A stretch of 64,000 bases of DNA from Rhizobium sp. PP-CC-3A-592 (lineage in GTDB: Bacteria; Pseudomonadota; Alphaproteobacteria; Rhizobiales; Rhizobiaceae). Of this stretch, positions 52,079 through 59,841 are shown in pieces. The number at the start of each line of letters is the position of its first letter. Position 1 is the first letter of the stretch. The position numbers and the translations under genes are program-made. The notes under the pieces are model-generated. The model was not told the origin of the DNA and did no database searches. It saw only the letters and a program-made list of their open reading frames with translations. The stretch is from positions 682,001 through 746,000 of the forward strand of contig NZ_QJSR01000002.1 in assembly GCF_003217095.1 (NCBI RefSeq), in the 5' to 3' direction.

Positions 52079-53518
52079 GTGGCACAGGCGGAAATCGGCC
52101 TAATCGGGCTCGGCGTCATGGGGTCCAACCTCGCGCTCAACATTGCCGAGAAGGGCAACACGATCGCAGTGTTCAACCGCACGGTCGAGCGCACGAGAGA
52201 GTTCTACGAAGAGGCAGGCGATCTGAAGGATCGCATCATCCCCTGCGAGACGATCGAGGCGTTCGTTGCGGCGATCAAGCCGCCGCGGCCGATCATCATC
52301 ATGATCAAGGCCGGCGAAGCGGTCGACCAGCAGATGGAAATCCTGAAGCCGCATCTCGAAGCGCACGACATCATGATCGATGCCGGCAACGCCAATTTCC
52401 GCGATACGATGCGCCGTTTCGACACGCTGAAAGACAGCGGCCTGACCTTTATCGGCATGGGTGTCTCCGGCGGCGAGGAAGGTGCGCGCCACGGTCCCTC
52501 GATCATGGTCGGTGGCCTGGAAGAAAGCTGGAAGCGCGTCGAAAAGGTCCTGACCTCGATCGCCGCCCGCTATGAAGGCGATCCTTGTGTCGCATGGCTC
52601 GGCGAGAACGGTGCCGGACACTTCGTGAAAACCATCCATAACGGCATCGAATATGCCGACATGCAGATGATCGCCGAGATCTACGGCATCCTGCGCGACG
52701 GCCTGAAGATGAGCGCGACCGAGATCGCCGAGGTTTTCGCGACCTGGAACAAGGGCCGCCTCAATTCCTTCCTGATCGAGATTTCCGAAATCGTGCTGCG
52801 CGCCGACGACCAGCTCGGTTCCGGTCCGCTTGTCGACGTCATCCTCGACAAGGCGGGCCAGAAGGGCACCGGCAAGTGGTCGGTGATCGAGGCGCAGAAC
52901 ATGGGCGTGCCGGCCACCGGCATCGAGGCGGCCGTCGCTGCCCGTAGCCTGTCGTCGATGAAGGCCGAGCGCGAGGCTGCCGAGACGATTCTCGGACTGC
53001 CGGACGTGCCGCCGCTGTCGATCGGCGACAAGGCGGCCTTCCTTGCCGATCTCGAAAACGCTTTGCTTGCGGCAAAGATCGGCGCCTATGCGCAGGGCTT
53101 CGCCGTCATGGCGGCTGCCTCCCGCGAGTTCGGCTGGAACCTGCCGATGCCGACCATCGCCCGCATCTGGCGTGCCGGTTGCATCATCCGCTCGCAGTTC
53201 CTCGATGAGATCACCAAGGCGTTCACCGAATCGCCGGATGCCGCGAACCTCATCGTCACCCCGGCCTTTGCCGCCATGGTCAAGGAAACCGATGGTCCGC
53301 TTCGCCGCGTGGTCTCCGCCGCCGTTCTCGGTGGTCTCCCGGTCCCGGCGCTCGCCTCGGCGCTCGGCTACTTCGACAGCTATCGCCGCGCTCGCGGCAC
53401 CGCCAACATGATCCAGGCCCAGCGCGATTATTTCGGCGCCCATGGCTATGACCGCACGGACGGCAAGGATTCGCATCACGGCCCGTGGGGCAGCGGCCTC
53501 GTCGCCGAACGGTCCTGA
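52079..53518 (+). CDS. gnd: 6-phosphogluconate dehydrogenase, decarboxylating
   Basis: A 479-residue NADP-dependent enzyme of the pentose phosphate pathway. The GTG start at 52079 follows GGAGG by 7 bases and gives the normal N-terminus (VAQAEIGLIGLGVMGSNLALNIAEKG). It has the coenzyme Rossmann motif GLGVMGSNLALN, the substrate block GVSGGEEGARHGPSIMVGG, GHFVKTIHNGIEYADMQ and the C-terminal RRARGTANMIQAQRDYFGAHGYDR. It is a single gene with a strong terminator downstream. An 18-base tandem repeat runs through its stop codon. Confidence 0.95.
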   Translation: MAQAEIGLIGLGVMGSNLALNIAEKGNTIAVFNRTVERTREFYEEAGDLKDRIIPCETIEAFVAAIKPPRPIIIMIKAGEAVDQQMEILKPHLEAHDIMIDAGNANFRDTMRRFDTLKDSGLTFIGMGVSGGEEGARHGPSIMVGGLEESWKRVEKVLTSIAARYEGDPCVAWLGENGAGHFVKTIHNGIEYADMQMIAEIYGILRDGLKMSATEIAEVFATWNKGRLNSFLIEISEIVLRADDQLGSGPLVDVILDKAGQKGTGKWSVIEAQNMGVPATGIEAAVAARSLSSMKAEREAAETILGLPDVPPLSIGDKAAFLADLENALLAAKIGAYAQGFAVMAAASREFGWNLPMPTIARIWRAGCIIRSQFLDEITKAFTESPDAANLIVTPAFAAMVKETDGPLRRVVSAAVLGGLPVPALASALGYFDSYRRARGTANMIQAQRDYFGAHGYDRTDGKDSHHGPWGSGLVAERS

Positions 53519-53558
53519 TCTGCCGAACGATCCTGATCTGCCGAACGATCCTGATCTG
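53505..53558 (+). repeat. 18-bp tandem repeat (three copies) across the gnd stop codon
   Basis: The unit CCGAACGATCCTGATCTG occurs at 53505-53522 (one G/A difference), 53523-53540 and 53541-53558. The first copy contains the gnd stop codon. It looks like a recent slippage duplication. Confidence 0.9.
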
Positions 53559-53582
53559 AAGGGTGGAACGACCCGACGAAGA

Positions 53583-53612
53583 AAGGCCGCGCGGCAGATG
53601 TCGCGCGGCCTT
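53583..53612 (+). terminator. bidirectional terminator between gnd and the LacI-family gene
   Basis: An 11-bp perfect GC-rich stem (53583-53593 with 53602-53612) has an 8-base loop and a T-rich tail on both strands (TTCTTTC and TTTCTTC). It would end both convergent genes. Confidence 0.8.
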
Positions 53613-53636
53613 CTTTCTGCTCTGAGAGAGGCGTCG

Positions 53637-54719
53637 TCAGATCTTCGATCTGTCGAGGCCGCTCAGACTCTGAAGCTCTTCCGGCGGTCTGCCGGCGATG
53701 CGGGCGAGGACCGCCTTGGCGAGCTCGTGGCCGGCGTGGCGGATATCTTCCTTCATGGTGATGACCTCCGGCCGCAGCCAGCCGAGGAAGTCGCTCGGCA
53801 CCTTTGAAACGACGTCGATGTCGGCGCCGATCTTGCGGCCGGTCGCCTCGATGGCGGCAATCAGGGCGATGGTTCCCGCACCGCTACCCGAGACGATGCC
53901 ATCCGGTACCGCCCCGCCGCGCAGCAGGCGTTCGAACGCGGTACGGATGTCGATCAGCGAATGGTCGATATCGACGGTGTCGAAGGGGATGGTCTCGACG
54001 CCAAAGTCGCGGACCGCGCGGTCGAAGCCGTTGCGCATGTGCCGGTGAAAGGTGAGGTGGGGCGGCGGCTGCAGCAGCGTGAGCCGACGCCGCCCGCGCT
54101 CCACCAGCGCCCGCACGGCCGCATAGGCGAAGCCCTCATTGTCATAGTCGTGATAGGGATGTGCCAGCCCCATATCGGTGCGTCCATGGGTGGCGAACGG
54201 GAAGTTTCGCTCCAGCATCAGCGCAACGCGGGCATCTTTCGGCTCCGTGCGCGAGATGATGACGCCATCGGCGGCACCCGTGTCCAGCACGTAGCGAACC
54301 GGGGCGAGGGCATCCCGGGAGGGGCTGTAGGGTGTGACGACGAGGTGGTAGGGCGTGGCCGCCAGCACTTCGGAAATGCCGACGACGATCGGGCTGGTGA
54401 GGCCCATGATCTCCTCCTCCAGCGACAGGACGAGGCTGATGACGTTGGTCTTGCCGGTGCGCAATCTCACGCCTGCGCGGTTCGGCTGGTAGCCGACCTG
54501 GCGCGCCACGAGGCGCACGCGCTCCTTCGTTTCCGCGCCGATATCGGGCGCGTCCTTCAAGGCGCGTGACACGGTGGTGATGCCGAGCCCGGTCATGAAG
54601 GCGATCGTCTTTAGGGTCGGGCGGTCGTTGCCGGGGAGGTGGAGTTGCGCGCCGCCGGTCTGCGGGCCGGCCTGCGCCGCCGTTTGTGGCAAACCATCGG
54701 TTTTCGTCGTCTCGTCCAT
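53637..54719 (-). CDS. LacI-family transcriptional repressor
   Basis: A 360-residue repressor. The DNA-binding helix-turn-helix (about 34-57) reads TLKTIAFMTGLGITTVSRALKDAPDIG, followed by the hinge (VRLVARQVGYQPNRAGVRLRTGKT) and a periplasmic-binding-like effector domain (about 90-350). It is divergent from a sugar ABC operon and resembles the AglR type of rhizobial alpha-glucoside regulators, though the genes it controls here point to a mannoside. ATG 54719 follows GGAAGGGC. Two operator-like sites (54828-54841, 55145-55156) lie upstream. Confidence 0.88.
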   Translation of the reverse strand: MDETTKTDGLPQTAAQAGPQTGGAQLHLPGNDRPTLKTIAFMTGLGITTVSRALKDAPDIGAETKERVRLVARQVGYQPNRAGVRLRTGKTNVISLVLSLEEEIMGLTSPIVVGISEVLAATPYHLVVTPYSPSRDALAPVRYVLDTGAADGVIISRTEPKDARVALMLERNFPFATHGRTDMGLAHPYHDYDNEGFAYAAVRALVERGRRRLTLLQPPPHLTFHRHMRNGFDRAVRDFGVETIPFDTVDIDHSLIDIRTAFERLLRGGAVPDGIVSGSGAGTIALIAAIEATGRKIGADIDVVSKVPSDFLGWLRPEVITMKEDIRHAGHELAKAVLARIAGRPPEELQSLSGLDRSKI

Positions 54720-54827
54720 CGATGCCTGCCCTTCCATCCGGCCCATGCAACCGGCGTGTCGCTGATCATCCTAGCCGGTTCGACGCGACTTGACCAATGT
54801 CACCCACCTCGTGCCTACACGAAAAAT

Positions 54828-54841
54828 CTGTAACGATACAG
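54828..54841. promoter_or_regulatory. LacI-family operator 1
   Basis: CTGTAACGATACAG has perfect 5-bp inverted arms and differs from the LacI-family consensus TGTAACGTTACA by one base. It lies 109 bases upstream of the LacI-type gene, suggesting autoregulation. Confidence 0.65.
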
Positions 54842-55144
54842 TTGATCATGACGATCGTTCACGGGTCTTCTGTCAGGTTGCAATCTTCGGACGATGCCTG
54901 CATGACCCTAGAATGATTGCTGCGCTGCAAATCGGCATGGTGCGATGAAGGAAGGCAACAAGGCCGAAAACGACGCCTATTCAATAAGCTTATTGCACCT
55001 GAAGCCGTATATTGCACTGCAGTCCCCAGAGAACATGACCTTACTGGCATGACAGAAATTCTCCTATAGGTTGAATTTTAAGACTCTCAGAAAATTTAGC
55101 GGTTGCTCTGTTGCGTGCTTGAAGCACATCCGCTACGTTTTTAC

Positions 55145-55156
55145 GGCAACGTTACA
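55145..55156. promoter_or_regulatory. LacI-family operator 2
   Basis: GGCAACGTTACA matches 10 of 12 positions of the LacI-type operator. It lies 17 bases before the ATG of the binding-protein gene, where bound repressor would block transcription. Confidence 0.55.
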
Positions 55157-55172
55157 GTGAGGGAGGAGACTC

Positions 55173-56408
55173 ATGATGACACGCTTTCGCGCAGCAATTC
55201 TGGCTGCCGGTGTGGTACTGCCGCTCGGTGCGGCTCATGCCACGGATCTGGAAGTAACGCATTGGTGGACGTCCGGCGGGGAGGCTGCGGCGGTCGCGGA
55301 ACTGGCCAAGGCGTTCGATGCCACCGGCAACAAATGGGTGGACGGCGCGATTGCCGGCTCGGGCGGCACGGCACGCCCCATCATGATCAGCCGCATCACC
55401 GGCGGCGACCCCATGGGCGCCACGCAGTTCAATCATGGCCGACAGGCCGAGGAGCTGGTGCAGGCCGGCCTGATGCGCGACCTGACCGATGTCGCGACCG
55501 CTGAAAAGTGGAAAGAGGTCATCCGGCCGGCGAGCCTGCTCGACGCCTGCACGATCGACGGCAAGATCTATTGCGCACCCGTCAACATCCACTCCTGGCA
55601 GTGGCTGTGGCTCTCCAACGCGGCCTTCAAGACGGCCGGCGTGGAAGTGCCGAAGACCTGGGACGAATATGTCGCGGCGGCCCCCGCGCTGGAGAAGGCC
55701 GGCATCGTGCCGCTGGCACTCGGCGGTCAGGCCTGGCAGTCGGCCGGCCTGTTCGACGTGCTCCTGATTTCGCTCGGCGGCAAGGATCTCTATCTCAAGG
55801 TCTACAAGGACAAGGACGGGGAGACGGCCACAGGACCGGAGATCGCCAAGATCTTCAAGGCCGCGGACGATGCCCGCAAGATGGCCAAGGGCAGCAATGT
55901 CCAGGATTGGAACCAGGCGACCAACCTCGTCATTACCGGCAAGGCCGGCGGTCAGGTCATGGGCGACTGGGCGCAGGGCGAATTCCAGCTGGCCGACCAA
56001 AAGGCCGGCACGGATTATTCCTGCCTTCCGGGTCTCGGCATGAACGGCTTTCTCGCAACGGCCGGCGACGCCTTCTATTTCCCGCTCCTGAAGGACGAGG
56101 ACAAGTCGAAGGCACAGGAAGCGCTTGCGAAGTCGCTGCTGGATCCGGCCACGCAGGTCGCCTTCAACCTGAAGAAGGGCTCGCTGCCCGTGCGCGGCGA
56201 TGTCGATATGTCGGCCACCAACGATTGCATGAAGAAGGGTCTCGATATCCTTGCCAAGGGCGACGTTGTTCAGGGTGCGGACGAGTTGCTCTCGGCCGAC
56301 ATCCAGAAGCAGAAGGAGGACCTGTTCTCCGAATTCTTCGCCAGCACCACGATGACCGTCGAAGACGCGCAGACGCGTTGGGCCGGCATCATCGCCTCCG
56401 CCGAGTGA
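55173..56408 (+). CDS. CUT1-family sugar ABC transporter substrate-binding protein
   Basis: A 411-residue periplasmic binding protein with a signal peptide ending at AHA (about 23). The mature protein starts TDLEVTHWWTSGGEAAAVAELAKAF, a CUT1 sugar-binding opening, with GSGGTARPIMISRITGGDPMGATQF, LGGQAWQSAGLFDVLLISLGG, VMGDWAQGEFQLAD and LKKGSLPVRGDVD. It resembles glucose/mannose-type binders (GtsA-like). With the beta-mannosidase downstream a manno-oligosaccharide ligand is likely but not shown. GGAGGAGA precedes the ATG. Confidence 0.9.
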   Translation: MMTRFRAAILAAGVVLPLGAAHATDLEVTHWWTSGGEAAAVAELAKAFDATGNKWVDGAIAGSGGTARPIMISRITGGDPMGATQFNHGRQAEELVQAGLMRDLTDVATAEKWKEVIRPASLLDACTIDGKIYCAPVNIHSWQWLWLSNAAFKTAGVEVPKTWDEYVAAAPALEKAGIVPLALGGQAWQSAGLFDVLLISLGGKDLYLKVYKDKDGETATGPEIAKIFKAADDARKMAKGSNVQDWNQATNLVITGKAGGQVMGDWAQGEFQLADQKAGTDYSCLPGLGMNGFLATAGDAFYFPLLKDEDKSKAQEALAKSLLDPATQVAFNLKKGSLPVRGDVDMSATNDCMKKGLDILAKGDVVQGADELLSADIQKQKEDLFSEFFASTTMTVEDAQTRWAGIIASAE

Positions 56409-56471
56409 TGAAGAGGTGGCGGCCTGTCGCCGTCACCATCCCCAACCAGCGATCACCCTCCGCATTCACCA

Positions 56472-56494
56472 CCCGGGCCTCGACGAGGCCCGGG
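56472..56494. repeat. 10-bp perfect palindrome in the binding-protein/permease gap
   Basis: CCCGGGCCTC and GAGGCCCGGG flank a 3-base loop (56482-56484). It lies between the binding protein and permease genes. Such hairpins often protect the upstream mRNA so that more binding protein than permease is made. Confidence 0.65.
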
Positions 56495-56510
56495 ACCGCC
56501 CCGCCCTAGA

Positions 56511-56607
56511 GTTTGTCAGGGATAAGTGGAACCCGCTTATCCCGAAGAGACAAACGACGACAAAAGAAGCCAGAGTCTGGCTGGTTCAGAATGAACCTGA
56601 CGGACTC
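56511..56607. repeat. RIME-type Rhizobium intergenic mosaic element
   Basis: Two adjacent palindromes. The first has arms GTTTGTC (56511-56517) and GACAAAC (56549-56555) around an inner stem GGGATAAG/CTTATCCC. The second has GAGTC (56573-56577), GGTTCA (56583-56588), TGAACC (56592-56597) and GACTC (56603-56607). This is the layout I recall for RIME1 elements found in many copies in rhizobial genomes. It is inserted inside an operon. Confidence 0.7.
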
Positions 56608-56663
56608 GTCTCATGTTTGCCGCGCTCCGCCCATCAGGGAGAGCCACGAGGAGGCGCCTGCCG

Positions 56664-57590
56664 ATGACGGTTCCAGCGACGACAGCTGCCCCACCGGCCC
56701 GGAAATCCACCCGGCCCAACCAGTATTTCCGCAATATGAGCGCGAAGATCGCGTCCATCCCGATGATCCTCACCGCCGTCGTTATCTTCGCGGGCGGCAC
56801 GCTCTGGACGGTGCTCTACTCCTTTACCAATTCGCGGCTGCTGCCGCGCATGAGCTTCGTCGGCCTCGACCAGTACGAGCGCCTGTGGGCCGCACCCCGC
56901 TGGACGGTGTCGATCGTCAATCTCGGCATCTACGGCATCTTCTCGCTGATCTTCAGTCTGCTCATCGGCTTTCTGCTCGCCGCGCTGATGGACCAGAAGA
57001 TCCGGTTCGAAAACACCTTCCGCACGATCTTCCTCTATCCCTTCGCTCTCTCCTTCATCGTTACCGGTCTCGTCTGGCAGTGGATCCTCAATCCGGAGTT
57101 CGGCATCCAGTCGGTCATCCGCTCGCTCGGCTGGACATCCTTCCGCTTCGATCCGCTCTACGATCCCGCCCTCGTGATGTACGGCATCCTGATCGCCGCG
57201 CTCTGGCAGGGAACGGGCCTCGTCATGTGCCTGATGCTGGCCGGCCTGCGCGGCATCGACGGAGAGATCTGGAAGGCCTCGCGCATCGACGGCATTCCCG
57301 CCTGGAAGACCTATCTCTTCATCGTCATCCCGATGATGCGGCCGGTCTTCATCACCACGCTCGTCATCATCGCCTCCGGCATCGTCAAGGTCTACGACCT
57401 CGTGGTGGCGCAGACCAGCGGCGGCCCCGGCATCGCATCCGAAGTGCCGGCGAAATACGTCTACGACTACATGTTCCAGGCCCAGAACCTCGGCCAGGGC
57501 TTTGCAGCCTCCACCATGATGCTGCTGGCCGTCGCGATCATCATCATTCCCTGGGCCTATCTCGAATTCGGAGGACGCAAGCGTGGCTGA
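56664..57590 (+). CDS. sugar ABC transporter permease 1 (CUT1)
   Basis: A 308-residue MalF-type permease. After a Thr/Ala-rich cytoplasmic N-terminus it has six membrane spans and the EAA-type coupling loop (IWKASRIDGIPAWKTYLFIVIPMMRP, near 209-234). The start 56664 has AGGAGG at 9-10 bases; an in-frame ATG at 56613 would add 17 residues and overlaps the RIME end. It overlaps the second permease by 8 bases. Confidence 0.9.
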   Translation: MTVPATTAAPPARKSTRPNQYFRNMSAKIASIPMILTAVVIFAGGTLWTVLYSFTNSRLLPRMSFVGLDQYERLWAAPRWTVSIVNLGIYGIFSLIFSLLIGFLLAALMDQKIRFENTFRTIFLYPFALSFIVTGLVWQWILNPEFGIQSVIRSLGWTSFRFDPLYDPALVMYGILIAALWQGTGLVMCLMLAGLRGIDGEIWKASRIDGIPAWKTYLFIVIPMMRPVFITTLVIIASGIVKVYDLVVAQTSGGPGIASEVPAKYVYDYMFQAQNLGQGFAASTMMLLAVAIIIIPWAYLEFGGRKRG

Positions 57591-58527
57591 TATCGCCTCC
57601 CTCAACACCACCGCCGTCGCCATCGACGCCGCCAAGCCGCAATTGGCCGCCGGGCCCCGCGGCAAGCGCCCGGCACGCGCCTTTTCCGGCACCAACATCA
57701 TGGTCTACGGCACGCTGCTGGTGTTTGCCTGCTACTACCTGCTGCCGCTCTACGTGATGGTCGTGACCTCGCTGAAGGGCATGCCCGAAATCCGGCTCGG
57801 CAACATCTTCTCGCCCCCGGTCGAGATCACCTTCGAGCCCTGGGTGAAGGCCTGGTCGAGCGCCTGCACCGGCCTCAATTGCGACGGCCTGTCGCGCGGT
57901 TTCTGGAATTCCGTGCGCATCACGGTGCCCTCGACCATCGCCTCCATCGCGCTCGCCTCGATCAATGGCTATGCGCTGGCCAACTGGCGCTTCAAGGGGT
58001 CCGAGACCTTCTTCATCGTCCTGATCATCGGGGCGTTCATTCCCTATCAGGTCATGATCTACCCGCTCGTCATCATCCTGCGCGAACTCGGTATCTACGG
58101 CTCGCTCACCGGCCTCATCATCGTCCATTCGATCTTCGGCATGCCGATCCTGACGCTGCTCTTCCGCAACTACTTCGTCTCGCTGCCGGAGGAGCTGTTC
58201 AAGGCGGCGCGCATCGACGGGGCAGGGTTCTGGATGATCTATTTCCGGATCATGCTGCCGATGTCGCTGCCGATCTTCGTGGTCGCCATGATCCTGCAGA
58301 TCACCGGCATCTGGAACGACTTCCTGTTCGGCGTCGTGTTCACCCGTCCCGAATATTATCCGATCACCGTCCAGCTCAACAATATCGTCAATTCGGTGCA
58401 GGGCGTGAAGGAATATAACGTCAACATGGCCGCCACGCTGCTGACCGGCGCCGTTCCCCTCATCGTCTATTTCGTTTCCGGGCGCCTGTTTGTCCGCGGC
58501 ATCGCCGCCGGCGCCGTGAAAGGCTGA
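57583..58527 (+). CDS. sugar ABC transporter permease 2 (CUT1)
   Basis: A 314-residue MalG-type permease with six spans and the EAA loop (LPEELFKAARIDGAGFWMIYFRIMLPMSLP, near 204-233). The first 40 residues are cytoplasmic. It starts with GTG at 57583 inside the end of permease 1, which couples translation. It forms the channel with permease 1. Confidence 0.9.
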   Translation: MADIASLNTTAVAIDAAKPQLAAGPRGKRPARAFSGTNIMVYGTLLVFACYYLLPLYVMVVTSLKGMPEIRLGNIFSPPVEITFEPWVKAWSSACTGLNCDGLSRGFWNSVRITVPSTIASIALASINGYALANWRFKGSETFFIVLIIGAFIPYQVMIYPLVIILRELGIYGSLTGLIIVHSIFGMPILTLLFRNYFVSLPEELFKAARIDGAGFWMIYFRIMLPMSLPIFVVAMILQITGIWNDFLFGVVFTRPEYYPITVQLNNIVNSVQGVKEYNVNMAATLLTGAVPLIVYFVSGRLFVRGIAAGAVKG

Positions 58528-58532
58528 TCCTC

Positions 58533-59621
58533 ATGACGTCAAGCGTTTCCATCCAGGATCTGTCGCTGAGCTTCGGCGCAGTCACTGTTCTCGAAAACCT
58601 CAATCTCGATATCCGCGACGGCGAGTTCCTCGTGCTGCTCGGTTCGTCCGGCTGCGGAAAATCGACCCTGCTCAACTGCATCGCCGGGCTTCTGGAAATT
58701 TCCGACGGGCAGATCTTCATCAAGGGCAAGAACGTCACCTGGGAGGAGCCCAAGGACCGCGGCATCGGCATGGTGTTCCAGTCCTATGCGCTCTATCCGC
58801 AGATGACCGTCGAGAAGAACCTGTCCTTCGGCCTCAAGGTCGCCAAGATGCCGCAGCCCGAGATCGACAAGCGGGTGGCTCGCGCCGCCGAGATCCTGCA
58901 GATCCAGCCGCTTCTGAAACGCAAGCCGGCCGAGCTTTCGGGCGGCCAGCGCCAGCGCGTGGCGATCGGGCGGGCTCTTGTGCGCGACGTCGATGTCTTC
59001 CTGTTCGACGAGCCGCTATCGAATCTCGATGCGAAACTGCGCTCCGAACTGCGCGTCGAGATCAAGCGGCTGCACCAGTCGCTGAAGAACACCATGATCT
59101 ACGTGACGCACGACCAGATCGAAGCGCTGACGCTCGCCGACCGCATCGCCGTCATGAAGAGCGGCGTCATCCAGCAATTGGCGGACCCGATGACGATCTA
59201 TAACGCACCCGAAAACCTCTTCGTCGCCGGCTTCATCGGCTCGCCGTCGATGAACTTCTTTCGTGGCACGGTGGAGGAGAAGGGCGGCCTCAAGATCGTG
59301 CACGTCGGCGGCGTCGATTTCGCGATCGACGCCTATCCCGCCCGCGCGCCGATCCTCTCCGGCACCAACGTCGTGCTCGGTATCCGCCCGGAGCATGTAA
59401 CGGTGGACGAGGTGCCGGCCGGTTGCGATGCCCATGCGGCGGTGGTCGATATCGAGGAGCCGATGGGCGCGGACAACCTTCTCTGGCTGAAGCTCGCGGG
59501 TCAGACCATGTCGGTGCGGATCGCCGGGTCGCGGCGCTATGCCCCGGGATCGCAGGTCCGCCTCGGCATCGACATGGGCATGGCGTCGATCTTCGATTCG
59601 GGCACGGAGCAGCGGTTGTGA
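58533..59621 (+). CDS. sugar ABC transporter ATPase (MsmK/UgpC-like)
   Basis: A 362-residue ATPase: Walker A GSSGCGKST (about 39-47), Q-loop MVFQSYALYPQMTV, signature LSGGQRQRVAIGRAL, Walker B VFLFDEPLSNLDAKLR and switch His VTHDQIEALTLAD. The C-terminal TOBE domain (about 240-362) is present. It energises the two permeases. It starts 5 bases after permease 2 and is the last gene before a pair of palindromes. Confidence 0.93.
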   Translation: MTSSVSIQDLSLSFGAVTVLENLNLDIRDGEFLVLLGSSGCGKSTLLNCIAGLLEISDGQIFIKGKNVTWEEPKDRGIGMVFQSYALYPQMTVEKNLSFGLKVAKMPQPEIDKRVARAAEILQIQPLLKRKPAELSGGQRQRVAIGRALVRDVDVFLFDEPLSNLDAKLRSELRVEIKRLHQSLKNTMIYVTHDQIEALTLADRIAVMKSGVIQQLADPMTIYNAPENLFVAGFIGSPSMNFFRGTVEEKGGLKIVHVGGVDFAIDAYPARAPILSGTNVVLGIRPEHVTVDEVPAGCDAHAAVVDIEEPMGADNLLWLKLAGQTMSVRIAGSRRYAPGSQVRLGIDMGMASIFDSGTEQRL

Positions 59622-59683
59622 CGGGTCGGCGTTGCTGCTGCATTGCTGGAACCGTTGCCGGGCGCCGCTGCCTCTCACCCTAG

Positions 59684-59761
59684 CCCTCTCCCCGCCTGCG
59701 GGGAGAGGGGACGTGCCTCAAGGCCGCTCCAAGTCCCTTCTCCCCGCCTGCGGGGAGAAGG
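59684..59761. repeat. pair of near-identical GC-rich palindromes
   Basis: Two 12-bp perfect hairpins, 59684-59709 and 59736-59761, have the same CCCCGCCTGCGGGG core and differ in one symmetric base pair (CTC versus TTC arms). This CTCCCCGC-type palindrome is frequent between rhizobial genes. It may end or attenuate the transporter transcript ahead of the mannosidase gene. Confidence 0.8.
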
Positions 59762-59841
59762 TGGCGGCAGCCGGATGAGGGGTTGCAACCTCGCAGCGAG
59801 TTGAGGGATTGCGGCCTTATCGCAGAACGAACTGAGCAAAC

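Larger units (their letters stand above)
54720..55172. other. divergent regulatory region between the LacI gene and the sugar transporter operon
   Basis: A 453-base, relatively AT-rich gap. It contains the two LacI-type palindromes and must hold the promoters of both units. No gene was seen. Confidence 0.6.
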
